A stretch of DNA of 64,000 nucleotides from Streptomyces spinosus (GTDB lineage: Bacteria > Actinomycetota > Actinomycetes > Streptomycetales > Streptomycetaceae), in contig NZ_JAINRC010000003.1 of assembly GCF_020400655.1 (NCBI RefSeq), positions 434,001 through 498,000 on the forward strand, given 5' to 3'. Positions 19,154 through 26,839 of this stretch are shown here, piece after piece. The translations under genes were made by a program, and so were the position numbers. Within the stretch, counting starts at the first letter, position 1. The number at the start of each line of letters is the position of its first letter. The notes under the pieces were generated by a model, which worked only from the letters and a program-made list of their open reading frames with translations, was not told the DNA's origin and made no database searches.

Positions 19154-20056
19154 CGTCAGCGTCAGGTCCGAACTGATCGTCTCCCACAGCGCCTCGAACC
19201 ACAGGCGGGACTGCTCCACGAACGTCGCGTCCCGCCGCCCGGCCCGCCGCTCGAAGGCGAACAGCATGGACCGGGTGCCGTCGGCGTCGTACAGCTCCAC
19301 GTGCTCGTGCTCGATCTCCCGCTCCCGGCGCCCCAGCGTGTAGTACGCGAACAGCGCCTCGGAGTCGCCCAGCAGGTAGAGCTTCACCGGCGGGGTGAAC
19401 GGCAGCGCCCGGAAGGAGACCTGGACGTCGATCCCGTGCGTGGTGCACAGCGCCAGCAGGTTCTGCCGCAGCACCAGGCCCTGGGCGTTGCGCTGGGCCA
19501 GCCACCGCCGGTGCAGCAGGCCGCCGTCGTCGGCGTCCACCGGTGTCGGGAAGGCCAGGTCGATGTCGCGGCTGGGCAGCAGCAGCCGCACGTCGATCTT
19601 GGCCGGTTTCAGCTGCCCCGCGTGGATCTGCCGCAGCGGCTCGCCGATCGCCAGGGTGAGCGAGACGGAGGTCAGGCACAGGGCGTCGATCCGCACGTGC
19701 GGGGCGGCGAAGGCGGCGGCGACGCGCGGCGCGAGGCCGACCATGGTGGGCTGCGGCGGCGCGGCGGGGCCCGCCGGGGGGCGCGCCGGCCCCGGGACCG
19801 CCGCCACGGTGGCCGGGCTGCCCTTGGAAACGTTGGTGAGCAGATGCTCCGACTGAAGGATGCGCAAGGCCTGCCGCACCGCGCCGCGTTCGACCCCGAA
19901 CTCGTCGGCCAGCTTCGCCTGCGTGGGCATGCGCTCGCCCGGCCGCAGCACACCGGACCTGATCCGGCTGCGGAGTTCGTCGGCGATCTCGCGGTGGGAC
20001 GAGCGGTGCCGCTGGGGCCTCGTCCGCCCACTGGCGGAGGCGTGCTCCGGGTCCAC
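19148..20056 (-). CDS. devE: GntR-family developmental regulator, DevE-like
   Basis: About 302 residues, a close paralogue of DevA: winged helix IADELRSRIRSGVLRPGERM and EFGVERGAVRQALRILQ; C-terminal landmarks RIDALCLTS, LLPSRDIDLAFP, FRALPFTPPVKLYLLGDSEA and FVEQSRLWFEALWETI. A proline-rich linker (about 90-105) is longer than in DevA. GTG 20056 is the likely start; a TTG at 20071 is possible. S. coelicolor carries such a duplicate (devE) beside devA with a distinct developmental role. The operator AAGTTGGCAACCAACTT is 87 bp upstream. Confidence 0.85.
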   Translation of the reverse strand: MDPEHASASGRTRPQRHRSSHREIADELRSRIRSGVLRPGERMPTQAKLADEFGVERGAVRQALRILQSEHLLTNVSKGSPATVAAVPGPARPPAGPAAPPQPTMVGLAPRVAAAFAAPHVRIDALCLTSVSLTLAIGEPLRQIHAGQLKPAKIDVRLLLPSRDIDLAFPTPVDADDGGLLHRRWLAQRNAQGLVLRQNLLALCTTHGIDVQVSFRALPFTPPVKLYLLGDSEALFAYYTLGRREREIEHEHVELYDADGTRSMLFAFERRAGRRDATFVEQSRLWFEALWETISSDLTLTP

Positions 20057-20142
20057 GGTCGAACAGTACAACTTCCCGCCAACTTGCGGCAGTTCCCCGA
20101 CGGCTGGTTATAAGACGCTTTCCAGCGGACATAAGTACAGTG

Positions 20143-20159
20143 AAGTTGGCAACCAACTT
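20143..20159. promoter_or_regulatory. dev operator copy 2 upstream of devE
   Basis: AAGTTGG-CAA-CCAACTT is a perfect palindrome with 7-bp arms. Additional half-sites ACAACTT (20068-20074) and GCCAACTT (20078-20085) lie near the devE start. Sixteen bases are identical, on the opposite strand, to the site at 18870-18885. Confidence 0.78.
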
Positions 20160-20249
20160 GCGGGACATGGTCGAACTTCCCAGTGGTTGGCCGCTCGGGT
20201 TCCCTTCCGGAGGGGAGCCGGGAGCCCGGACAGGGGACGGCCGCCGGAG

Positions 20250-20312
20250 CGCACAGCCACAACTGAACAGCGACATCTGAATACCGACATCGCACAGCCA
20301 CAACTGAACAGC
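20250..20312. repeat. 22-bp direct repeat upstream of devE
   Basis: Two identical 22-bp copies, 20250-20271 and 20291-20312 (41-bp period), each starting CGCACAGCCACAACTGAAC. They are separated by a segment that repeats GACAT. They lie in the 332-bp space between the devE start and the rsiG stop, which otherwise holds the dev operator and the rsiG terminator. Function unknown; a regulator site or duplication remnant. Confidence 0.75.
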
Positions 20313-20353
20313 TCGCTACGGATGAAGAGCACGCGGAGGGACACACCGCGGAC

Positions 20354-20384
20354 AGGGCGCCGACCTCGTACGAGGCGGCGCCCT
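20354..20384 (-). terminator. rsiG terminator hairpin
   Basis: AGGGCGCCG (20354-20362) pairs with CGGCGCCCT (20376-20384). The loop itself contains the palindrome CTCGTACGAG. It lies 5 bases past the rsiG stop. Confidence 0.75.
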
Positions 20385-20388
20385 TTCG

Positions 20389-20991
20389 TCACATCAGCAG
20401 GTCGTCCACCTGGGCCTCGCCCACCCGGTACCGGCGGGCGATCTCCCCGCTGCAGTCGTCGGCCGTCCGCTGCAACCGCTGGCGGCGCCGCGAGACCTCC
20501 TGCTCGTAGTGGACCAACCGCCCCATGGCGGCGCTCAGTTCCAGGTCCGTACGCGCCGTCAGGTCCGACAGCTCGACCTCGGCGAGCATCTCGGCGGCCA
20601 GTTGCCCGTACTCCTCCTTGTGCGGGGTGCCGAGCGTGACATGGCGGGCCGAGGAGCGCTGCCGGGCCGGGGCGTCCTGGAGGATCTCCGGGAGCCGGTC
20701 GACCACGGAGCCGTCCGCCGGCGCCGGCACGGACGCCCGGCCGCGCCGGCCCAGCTCCGCGCGCAGGATGTCGATCCGCCCCTGGAGCAACCGCCGCACG
20801 TAGCTGAGGTCCGCCTCGTCGCGCTGGGCGTTGCGGCGCACGGTCCGCAGCTCGGGCAGGCTCAGCCGGGCCAGGTCGTGCTCGGGAGGCTCGGCTGGCA
20901 GCGCCGGGCCCGTGCCGCCGTCGGCGCGCTGGGCGGGCGGCCGGAACGTTTCCTGCGCCCCCAGCCGCCCGCTGGTACTCGGTGTGCTCAT
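20389..20991 (-). CDS. rsiG: RsiG-type c-di-GMP-dependent anti-sigma(WhiG) factor
   Basis: 200 residues, mostly two long helices. Both carry the RsiG cyclic-di-GMP signature E-x3-S-x2-R-x3-Q-x3-D: E59/S63/R66/Q70/D74 (EADLSYVRRLLQGRID) and E163/S167/R170/Q174/D178 (EQEVSRRRQRLQRTAD). In Streptomyces venezuelae RsiG forms an antiparallel coiled coil. It binds two c-di-GMP and sequesters the sporulation sigma factor WhiG, so sporulation waits until c-di-GMP falls. Such genes are often mis-annotated. ATG 20991 lies 17 bases after GAGGGG. Its terminator follows at once. Neighbourhood with dev genes fits a developmental locus. Confidence 0.93.
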   Translation of the reverse strand: MSTPSTSGRLGAQETFRPPAQRADGGTGPALPAEPPEHDLARLSLPELRTVRRNAQRDEADLSYVRRLLQGRIDILRAELGRRGRASVPAPADGSVVDRLPEILQDAPARQRSSARHVTLGTPHKEEYGQLAAEMLAEVELSDLTARTDLELSAAMGRLVHYEQEVSRRRQRLQRTADDCSGEIARRYRVGEAQVDDLLM

Positions 20992-21152
20992 CGTGCGTGT
21001 GACCGTCCCCTCGACCGCCGTGTGAGAAGCATCGTGCCACCCCAACCAGCCGCAATGTGACCGAGTGCGCGCGAACTTCCCCAGATGGGCGGTAAGAGAT
21101 CCATAGTGGACCCCGTGCGGGCTAGTGCCGGGCACCGGGCATGATGGTCCGC

Positions 21153-21578
21153 ATGCGTGCGGTGGTGCAGAGGGTGGACGGCGCGAGCGTCGTCGTGGAC
21201 GGCGAGACGGTGGGCGCGATCGAGGGCGAGGGGCTGTGCGTCCTCGTCGGGGTGACCCATGAGGACACCAAGGAGAAGGCGGCGCAGCTCGCCCGCAAAC
21301 TGTGGACGCTCCGGATGCTGCACGACGAGAAGTCGTGCAGCGACACCGCCGCCCCGCTCCTGGTGATCAGCCAGTTCACCCTCTACGGCGACGCCCGCAA
21401 GGGCCGCCGCCCCACCTGGAACGCGGCGGCCCCCGGCGACGTCGCCGAGCCCCTGGTCGACGAGGTGGTGGCCCGGCTGCGCGCTCTGGGCGCGACGGTG
21501 GCGACGGGCCGCTTCGGCGCGCACATGAGGGTGTCACTGACGAACGACGGGCCGTTCACGGTGCTGCTGGAGATCTAG
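21153..21578 (+). CDS. dtd: D-aminoacyl-tRNA deacylase
   Basis: 141 residues, the family's usual length. It hydrolyses D-aminoacyl-tRNAs to recycle tRNA and keep D-amino acids out of proteins. Family motifs are visible: [17 protein letters not shown] at the N-terminus, the SQFTLYGD active-site motif (about 78-85), KGRRPTW and the C-terminal TNDGPFT. ATG 21153 lacks a clear Shine-Dalgarno; an upstream ATG (21141) is possible. The stop overlaps that of the convergent DUF397 gene. Confidence 0.97.
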   Translation: MRAVVQRVDGASVVVDGETVGAIEGEGLCVLVGVTHEDTKEKAAQLARKLWTLRMLHDEKSCSDTAAPLLVISQFTLYGDARKGRRPTWNAAAPGDVAEPLVDEVVARLRALGATVATGRFGAHMRVSLTNDGPFTVLLEI

Positions 21579-21775
21579 CGGGCGTTCCCCTTGACCCCGT
21601 CCACGAACGCCGCCCAGGCCGCCGGCCCGAAGACGAGGGTTCCCCGGACGGGCGCCTTGCTGTCCCGGACGGGGACGAGGGGGAGGTTGTCGGCGACTTC
21701 TATGCACTGGCCGCCGTCCGAATTGCTGTAGCTGCTCTTGCGCCACACCACGTTGGTCAGGTCGATGCCTCGCAC
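21575..21775 (-). CDS. DUF397 domain protein
   Basis: 66 residues with the family core [20 protein letters not shown] and a C-terminal [20 protein letters not shown]. It overlaps the 3' end of the XRE/DUF5753 gene by 19 bases. Such pairs are abundant in Streptomyces (WhiJ-like systems), where the small protein is thought to act with the paired DNA-binding protein. Role of this pair unknown. Confidence 0.93.
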   Translation of the reverse strand: MRGIDLTNVVWRKSSYSNSDGGQCIEVADNLPLVPVRDSKAPVRGTLVFGPAAWAAFVDGVKGNAR

Positions 21776-22599
21776 GTCACTTCCTCCAACATCCGCAGGA
21801 CGAACTTCCGCGACTCGGTAGGGAGCAGGGCCTTGTCGCGCACCGCATCATAAGTGCGCTGGTAGCGCTCAACCCTGCTCGGTTCCGAGATCAGTTCACC
21901 GTGCACGTCGTTCTCGGCGTATGCCACGGCACGGGTGTCCAGCAGCCGCAGGAACATCAGGTCAGTGCTCGCCAGCCCGTGGAAGCTGGTGCTGAACGGC
22001 AGCACTTGAAGCGTGACGTTCGGGCGCTCCGACATCTCCACCAGGTGTTCCAGTTGCTCCCGCCACTCGCCCCGGTTGGGCAATGCCGTCCGCAGGACCG
22101 CCTCGGAGAGGATGCTGCGGAACGTCGGCGCCTCACTGCCCTCCAGCAGCTCCCGCCGACCGATGCGCGCCTCCACCTGCTGCTCCAGCTCCTTGCCCCT
22201 CAGCCCGCCCGCCGCGAGCGCTTCGCGGGCGTACGCGTCGGTCTGGAGAAGTCCTGGCGGCCTGCTCACGCCGTAGTGCCACAGGCTCACCGCCTCGGCC
22301 TCCAGCAGCATGTACCGCCGGTACTGCTCCTTGAACTGCGTCGGGTCCGCCACCGCCAGTTCCCACAGCGTGACCAGAAGCCCCGGCGTTCCGTAGAACT
22401 GGTCCAGCGCCTGGACGACCTCGGGGCCGCCCAGCGTCTGCCCGCTCTCCATCTTGCTGAACTGGGAGGCGTCCCAGCCGACCTCCTTCGCCAGGTCCCG
22501 CAGGCTTAGCCCCCGCTCGCTCCGCAGGCGCCGTAACTCCTCGCTGAACCGTGCCCTCGGCTCCTGGCTCCGTCCCGTGACCACCAACCGCTGTGGCAT
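21757..22599 (-). CDS. XRE regulator with DUF5753 (WhiJ-like)
   Basis: 280 residues. The HTH is at about 18-70 (LRRLRSERGLSLRDLAKEVG; ASQFSKMESGQTLGG). A DUF5753 domain fills about 100-275 (LLQTDAYAREAL, RILSEAVLR-type motifs, VLPFSTSFHG). ATG 22599 has AGGAGCGC upstream; the frame is open further but without a better start. It forms a pair with the downstream DUF397 gene. Direct repeats lie upstream at 22609-22649. Confidence 0.93.
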   Translation of the reverse strand: MPQRLVVTGRSQEPRARFSEELRRLRSERGLSLRDLAKEVGWDASQFSKMESGQTLGGPEVVQALDQFYGTPGLLVTLWELAVADPTQFKEQYRRYMLLEAEAVSLWHYGVSRPPGLLQTDAYAREALAAGGLRGKELEQQVEARIGRRELLEGSEAPTFRSILSEAVLRTALPNRGEWREQLEHLVEMSERPNVTLQVLPFSTSFHGLASTDLMFLRLLDTRAVAYAENDVHGELISEPSRVERYQRTYDAVRDKALLPTESRKFVLRMLEEVTCEAST

Positions 22600-22608
22600 C
22601 GCGCTCCT

Positions 22609-22649
22609 GTTGAATTTGTTGAAGTTGGCGGGCCCCGCGTTGAATTTGG
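22609..22649. promoter_or_regulatory. GTTGAATTTG direct repeats upstream of the XRE/DUF5753 gene
   Basis: GTTGAATTTG occurs at 22609-22618 and 22639-22648, with a variant GTTGAAGTTG at 22618-22627. These AT-rich repeats immediately precede the XRE gene and are a candidate operator. Confidence 0.5.
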
Positions 22650-22762
22650 CCCGCTCAGCAGCCCGGACGCCGTTTTCGTGCGCCATGCTCTTGGAACCAC
22701 CCGAACACGCAGCGTAGCGGCTGTCTCGCGCTGCGTTCACGCGTTCTTGGAAAGGAAGAGCC

Positions 22763-23164
22763 GTGACGACGACGTCGGAGTCCCACGAGCCGGGACGTCT
22801 CCTCTACGACCCCGCCACCGACAGGGTCGGCGAGTACCGGGACCGGGCCGGCCCCTACGTGATGCTGCGCCCCGTCGGCGGCGGGGTGGAGTGGCAGGCC
22901 GATCCGGAGAAGGTGCGCCCGGCCACGGACCGGGAGCGGATCGGGGCGGGCGTGCGGGCCGTCAACCAGCGCGCCAGGGGCGTCCCGTCGCTGCCGCCGC
23001 CCCTGGACGAGGCGAGCCGGCCACCGCGCCCCGTGCCGGGCTGTGCCGCCTGTCTGGAACTGGCGGAGCGGCGGGAGGCGGCGCGGGTGGCGTACGACCG
23101 CAGCGCCGAGACCGACGCCAACGTGCTGCTGCGTCAGCACCAGCGGACGGAGCACCGCGCATGA
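22763..23164 (+). CDS. conserved hypothetical protein (133 aa)
   Basis: Not recognised. Residues 1-55 look folded (RLLYDPATDRVGEYRDRAGP, YVMLRPVGGGVEWQADPEKV). The middle is Pro-rich, and the C-terminus has CAACLELAERREAARVAYDR, a possible CxxC site followed by a helix. Streptomyces carry many such short proteins next to XRE/DUF397 pairs. GTG 22763 has AAAGGAAGAGCC upstream. It overlaps the next gene by four bases (ATGA). Confidence 0.8.
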   Translation: MTTTSESHEPGRLLYDPATDRVGEYRDRAGPYVMLRPVGGGVEWQADPEKVRPATDRERIGAGVRAVNQRARGVPSLPPPLDEASRPPRPVPGCAACLELAERREAARVAYDRSAETDANVLLRQHQRTEHRA

Positions 23165-23472
23165 CGGCCGAGCGGGACGGTCTGCCGTACGAGGAGTGCA
23201 GGCGCCGGCAGCGGGAGAACCCGGCGCCACGGGACCGGACCACGACCCCGCCGGCCTACGCGCTGCCGCCCTTCCATCCCGCGTTCGCGCCCGGCCCCCG
23301 TCCCGGGGTGCGTGGTGCGCCCGACGTCCCCGACCCGGGCCCCCCGCCCCGCCCCGGACGCCGCCCCAGGCGCCGCGTGCCCGACGACGCGGCCGTCAGC
23401 GGATTCCTCGCCGCGCTCTGCGTCGGCGCGCTGCTCGCGGCGATCGGGCTCGCGGCGGTCCGGCGTTGCTGA
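23161..23472 (+). CDS. small C-terminally anchored membrane protein (103 aa)
   Basis: Not recognised. Begins MTAERDGLPYEECRRRQREN, then a Pro/Arg-rich stretch, and ends in one hydrophobic segment (AVSGFLAALCVGALLAAIGL) with a short basic tail. Its ATG overlaps the previous stop (ATGA), so the two genes form an operon and the products may act together at the membrane. Confidence 0.75.
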   Translation: MTAERDGLPYEECRRRQRENPAPRDRTTTPPAYALPPFHPAFAPGPRPGVRGAPDVPDPGPPPRPGRRPRRRVPDDAAVSGFLAALCVGALLAAIGLAAVRRC

Positions 23473-23495
23473 CGAAAGGCCGGCGCACGGCAGAA

Positions 23496-23540
23496 GGGCC
23501 GCACCCCCCACCGGCGTCCAACCCAGGGGGATGCGGCCCT
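23496..23540. terminator. convergent terminator hairpin
   Basis: GGGCCGCACCCCC pairs with GGGGGATGCGGCCC (one-base irregularity) around a GC-rich loop, between the convergent 23161 gene and sseC. Confidence 0.75.
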
Positions 23541-23580
23541 CAGCCGTCACTGAGCCCGTCACAGGCCCTCGAGCGGTCGC

Positions 23581-23868
23581 TCAGACCGCGATGGCGACCT
23601 CGGCCAGGCCGCCCTTCTGGGCCACGACCGTGCGGTCGGCGGTCGCGCCCGGCACCAGGGCCCGCAGCGTCCACGTGCCCTCGGCCGCGTAGAAGCGGAA
23701 CTGGCCGGTCGCGGAGGTGGGCACCTCCGCGGTGAACTCGCCGGTCGAGTCGAGCAGTCGGACGTATCCGGTCACCGGCTCGCCGTCACGGGTCACCTGG
23801 CCCTGGATCGTGGTCTCACCGGGCTTGATCGTCGAGGCGTCCGGGCCGCCGGCCTTCGCTCCACACAT
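23581..23868 (-). CDS. sseC: SseC-like DUF1416 protein
   Basis: 95 residues, full length for the family: MCGAKAGG start, ITGRV-like TIQGQVTRDGEPV, VRLLDSTGEFTAEVPTSATG and a beta-rich end FRFYAAEGTWTLRAL. It resembles mycobacterial SseC, which also lies directly beside a thiosulfate sulfurtransferase. The fold looks like a carboxypeptidase-regulatory/transthyretin-type beta-sandwich. Function unproven, presumably sulfur metabolism. It follows sseA after 43 bp on the same strand. RBS GGAG before ATG 23868. Confidence 0.93.
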   Translation of the reverse strand: MCGAKAGGPDASTIKPGETTIQGQVTRDGEPVTGYVRLLDSTGEFTAEVPTSATGQFRFYAAEGTWTLRALVPGATADRTVVAQKGGLAEVAIAV

Positions 23869-23911
23869 GCGTTTCTCCAGAGGGGTCTCGGTCCGACCAG
23901 AAGGTCGGGGG

Positions 23912-24757
23912 TTACTTGGCGGCGCCGAGCTCGATCGGCACGCCGACGAGGGAGCCGTACTCGGTCCAGGAGCCGTCGTAGTTCTTGACGTTCTCCACGC
24001 CCAGCAGCTCGTGCAGCACGAACCAGGTCAGGGCCGAGCGCTCACCGATGCGGCAGTAGGCGATCGTGTCCTTGGCGAGGTCCACGTTCTCGGCGGCGTA
24101 GAGCTCCTTGAGCTCCTCGTCCGACTTGAAGGTGCCGTCGTCGTTGGCGTTCTTCGACCACGGGATGTTGCGGGCGCTCGGCACGTGGCCGGGCCGCTGC
24201 GACTGCTCCTGCGGCAGGTGCGCCGGGGCGAGCAGCTTGCCGGAGAACTCATCGGGCGAGCGGACGTCGACCAGGTTCTGCGAGCCGATCGCGTTCACGA
24301 CGTCGTCGCGGAAGGCGCGGATCGAGGTGTCCTGCGCCTTGGCCTTGTAGTCGGTCTTCGGGCGCTCGGGGACCTCGTCGCCGGCGACCAGCTCACGGGC
24401 GTCCAGCTCCCACTTCTTGCGGCCGCCGTCGAGGAGCTTGACGTTCTCGTGGCCGTACAGCTTGAAGTACCAGTAGGCGTACGACGCGAACCAGTTGTTG
24501 TTGCCGCCGTAGAGGACGACCGTGTGGTCGTTGGCGATGCCCTTCTCCGACAGGAGCTTCTCGAAGCCCGCCTGGTCGATGAAGTCACGGCGGACCGGGT
24601 CCTGGAGGTCCTTGGTCCAGTCGATGCGGATCGCGTTCTTGATGTGGTTCTTGTCGTAGGCGGACGTGTCCTCGTCCACCTCGACGATCGCGATGGTCGG
24701 GTCGTCCAGGTGCTCCTGGAGCCAGTCGGCGTCGACCAGGACGTCGCTGCGGCTCAT
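23912..24757 (-). CDS. sseA: thiosulfate sulfurtransferase (rhodanese)
   Basis: 281 residues, two rhodanese domains. The C-terminal domain has the active-site loop CRIGERS (Cys about residue 233), of the CRxGxRS type that favours thiosulfate. The N-terminal domain (about 8-125) lacks a catalytic Cys, as usual. It moves sulfane sulfur from thiosulfate to acceptors such as cyanide or thiols in the cytoplasm. ATG 24757 follows AGGAGAAGAGC. It forms a two-gene operon with sseC, and a short cysteine-containing leader peptide is encoded 120 bp upstream, suggesting cysteine-responsive control. Confidence 0.95.
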   Translation of the reverse strand: MSRSDVLVDADWLQEHLDDPTIAIVEVDEDTSAYDKNHIKNAIRIDWTKDLQDPVRRDFIDQAGFEKLLSEKGIANDHTVVLYGGNNNWFASYAYWYFKLYGHENVKLLDGGRKKWELDARELVAGDEVPERPKTDYKAKAQDTSIRAFRDDVVNAIGSQNLVDVRSPDEFSGKLLAPAHLPQEQSQRPGHVPSARNIPWSKNANDDGTFKSDEELKELYAAENVDLAKDTIAYCRIGERSALTWFVLHELLGVENVKNYDGSWTEYGSLVGVPIELGAAK

Positions 24758-24879
24758 GCTCTTCTCCTCCGGGGCAGTCGCGGCGGGGCGTGCGAGTAGG
24801 CAGGGGCGCGCTCGGTGCGGAGCGGCGCACGGATGCCCTGGCAGCAGGGCGGGTGAGACGCGGGAGCCGGGGCTTCCGC

Positions 24880-24960
24880 TCAGAAGGGGCGACAGAGCAT
24901 GGCGGCAACGCGGCACAGGTCCACTGCCCGCCGCTTCGTGAGATCCGCCTGTCGCTTCAT
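24880..24960 (-). CDS. 26-residue cysteine-containing leader peptide upstream of sseA
   Basis: A short frame from ATG 24960 to TGA 24880 encodes a basic N-terminus followed by LCRVAAMLCRP. It has two Cys codons near the end. This pattern (V/D-L-C-R-V-A-x-x-LCR) is shared by actinobacterial leader peptides placed in front of sulfur-assimilation genes, where ribosome pausing at Cys codons controls downstream expression. No strong attenuator stem was resolved between 24757 and 24880. Confidence 0.75.
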   Translation of the reverse strand: MKRQADLTKRRAVDLCRVAAMLCRPF

Positions 24961-25194
24961 GGGTTCGATCGTAGGGACGTCCGGGCGGGCGTGTCACCGG
25001 TGTGTCACATGGCGAGACGGGATCGTCCGAATGGCGGGACGTGTATGACGCCCGGAAGGCCGTCCCACGGCCCCCGGGCGCTCGCTCAGGTCATCTCATC
25101 TGCGCTACGGACGCGTCCGTCTCGCCAGTCGGACAGGGCCGGTCACCGCCCGCGCCCGGTCCACCGGCGTCCGCCTCCGCCGGCGTCCGACCGC

Positions 25195-25932
25195 CTACCC
25201 AGCCAGCTTGACGTCCGAACCCTTCACGCTGATCCGCACGCCGTTCGGCGCGGCCTCCACCTTGTCCAGCTTGATGCCGCCGGGCAGCTGGTCGACGGCC
25301 TGCTGGAAGTCGGTGATCCGGCGGATGCGGTCCTCGGCGACCGCGGCGGCGCCCAGCTGCGGCAGCGAGTCCGCGTGCACCTCGACCTTGTTGTCGACCA
25401 CGGTCACCGAGCTGAGCACGGACACCGTCTGCTTGACCCCGAGCGCCGAGACGGTCCCCTCCACGGCGACCTTGATCTTCCCGTTGCCGCCGTCGGAGAG
25501 GCCGACGACCCGGGCCATGACGCCGGGGGCCACCTCGGTCGGCTCGGACTTGGCCGTCTTCAGCAACTCGGCGTACGAGATCGACGCCGTGCCGGTCGCG
25601 GTGGACGCCGTGGCCGAGCTGTAGTCGCCGGAGAACTCGACGCCCTTCATGTCGGCCTTCAGGTCGTCGATCCGGATGGTCTGGCCGGGCTTGCCGGTGG
25701 CGGCCTCGTAGTCCTTGATGCCGACCTCGACGTCGTCGAGCGATCCGCCCGCGACCTGCGTGAGGAACGGGAAGCCCTTGATGTCCACGCTCGGGGTCGA
25801 GGCCAGGTTCTCGGTCGCCTTCAGCTTGTCCGCGGCCTCGCCCTCGGCGAAGTGCACGGCGACCCGGTCCACGATCACGAAGAGTCCGCCCAGGACCACG
25901 ACGAGGATCAGGAGTATTCGCAGGGCGCGCAT
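25195..25932 (-). CDS. DUF2993 (LmeA-like) exported/membrane-anchored protein
   Basis: 245 residues. An N-terminal hydrophobic signal/anchor (about 3-22, ALRILLILVVVLGGLFVIVD) is followed by a DUF2993 domain rich in beta strands (VDIKGFPFLTQVAGGSLDDV, VEFSGDYSSAT). The mycobacterial relative LmeA acts in envelope glycolipid maturation, and lipid binding is likely for the family. ATG 25932 is preceded by GGGGGAACCACCAC. The 234-bp gap to 24961 holds only the divergent-facing promoter region of sseA and an imperfect repeat (see findings). Confidence 0.88.
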   Translation of the reverse strand: MRALRILLILVVVLGGLFVIVDRVAVHFAEGEAADKLKATENLASTPSVDIKGFPFLTQVAGGSLDDVEVGIKDYEAATGKPGQTIRIDDLKADMKGVEFSGDYSSATASTATGTASISYAELLKTAKSEPTEVAPGVMARVVGLSDGGNGKIKVAVEGTVSALGVKQTVSVLSSVTVVDNKVEVHADSLPQLGAAAVAEDRIRRITDFQQAVDQLPGGIKLDKVEAAPNGVRISVKGSDVKLAG

Positions 25933-26063
25933 GTGGTGGTTCCCCCGGGTCGGCGACGGTTTCGTGAATCCGGTACGGACACGCCACGGTAACCCCGCCG
26001 GGCCCGGCCGCAGCGAATTTGTGGATCAGTTGTGACAGGCCGCGCCGGACCTACAGTGGACGT

Positions 26064-26327
26064 ATGTACGCCCGGCGCCGGCACGTCTACTTCGCCATGA
26101 TGGGGACCTGCATCGGTCTCTTCGTCCTGGCCTGGGGGGTCATCCGCATCTGGTCGGTGCCCGCGGCCGTCGGCATGTGCGTGGTGGCCATGGTCATCCC
26201 GCCGGTCGCCGCGATGATCGCCAACCGCCGCGGCCCGGAGGACCGCTGGTGGGACGATCCCTCAGGCGACCCGCAGTCCGACGAGTGGTGGGACGAACTG
26301 GACGGCAAGAAGCGCCCGCGGCCCTAG
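26064..26327 (+). CDS. DUF3099 two-helix membrane protein
   Basis: 87 residues: a basic start (MYARRRHVYF), two hydrophobic helices (about 9-29 and 34-51), then an acidic Trp-rich tail (DRWWDDPSGDPQSDEWWDEL). This fits the actinobacterial DUF3099 family. Function unknown. ATG 26064 has only a weak AGTGGA upstream. Confidence 0.85.
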   Translation: MYARRRHVYFAMMGTCIGLFVLAWGVIRIWSVPAAVGMCVVAMVIPPVAAMIANRRGPEDRWWDDPSGDPQSDEWWDELDGKKRPRP

Positions 26328-26365
26328 GAACGCCGGCGGTGCCCCGGCGGCCCTGCGGGGAGGGC

Positions 26366-26728
26366 TCAGTAGACGAGCGCCTGCGTGTCCTCCGCCAGCG
26401 CCTCCTGCACGAAGACCTGCGCGCCCGCGATCCGTACGCCCTCGACGACGTCCTTCTCCGTGATCTCCCGGCGGGCGGCGCACTGCGTGCACAGCGTGAC
26501 GCGTCCGGCGGCGAGGACCGACTCCAGCAGATCGGGCAGGGGCGCGGCGTGCGGCAGCTCGAACTCGGCGGCCCGGCCCGGCAGCGCGAACCAGGACGAC
26601 TCCCCGGTCAGCCACAGCGAGACCTCGACCCCGCTGGCCACGGCCACGGCGGCCACCGTGAACGCCTGCGAGCACCGCTCGGGGGCGTCCGCCCCGGCCG
26701 TCACCTTGATCACGAGCTTCTTCGCCAT
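26366..26728 (-). CDS. DsrE-family sulfur-relay-like protein
   Basis: 120 residues with the DsrE/DsrF fold: MAKKLVIKVTAGADAPERCSQAF, a strand/helix core, and conserved cysteines in VTLCTQCAARR near the position used for sulfur transfer in DsrE. Probably a cytoplasmic persulfide-handling or redox protein. It sits in a neighbourhood of sulfur genes (sseA, sseC, ygfZ). ATG 26728. Substrate not deducible. Confidence 0.88.
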   Translation of the reverse strand: MAKKLVIKVTAGADAPERCSQAFTVAAVAVASGVEVSLWLTGESSWFALPGRAAEFELPHAAPLPDLLESVLAAGRVTLCTQCAARREITEKDVVEGVRIAGAQVFVQEALAEDTQALVY

Positions 26729-26839
26729 GCGGGAAGCGTAGCCCTCGGCGGCGCCGCCCCTCGCCAGGAGCGCCCCGACCCGGCCGCGTAAGCTGGGCTG
26801 CGGCTCTGTCGTCCGCCCACCCTCGCTCAAGGAGCACCC

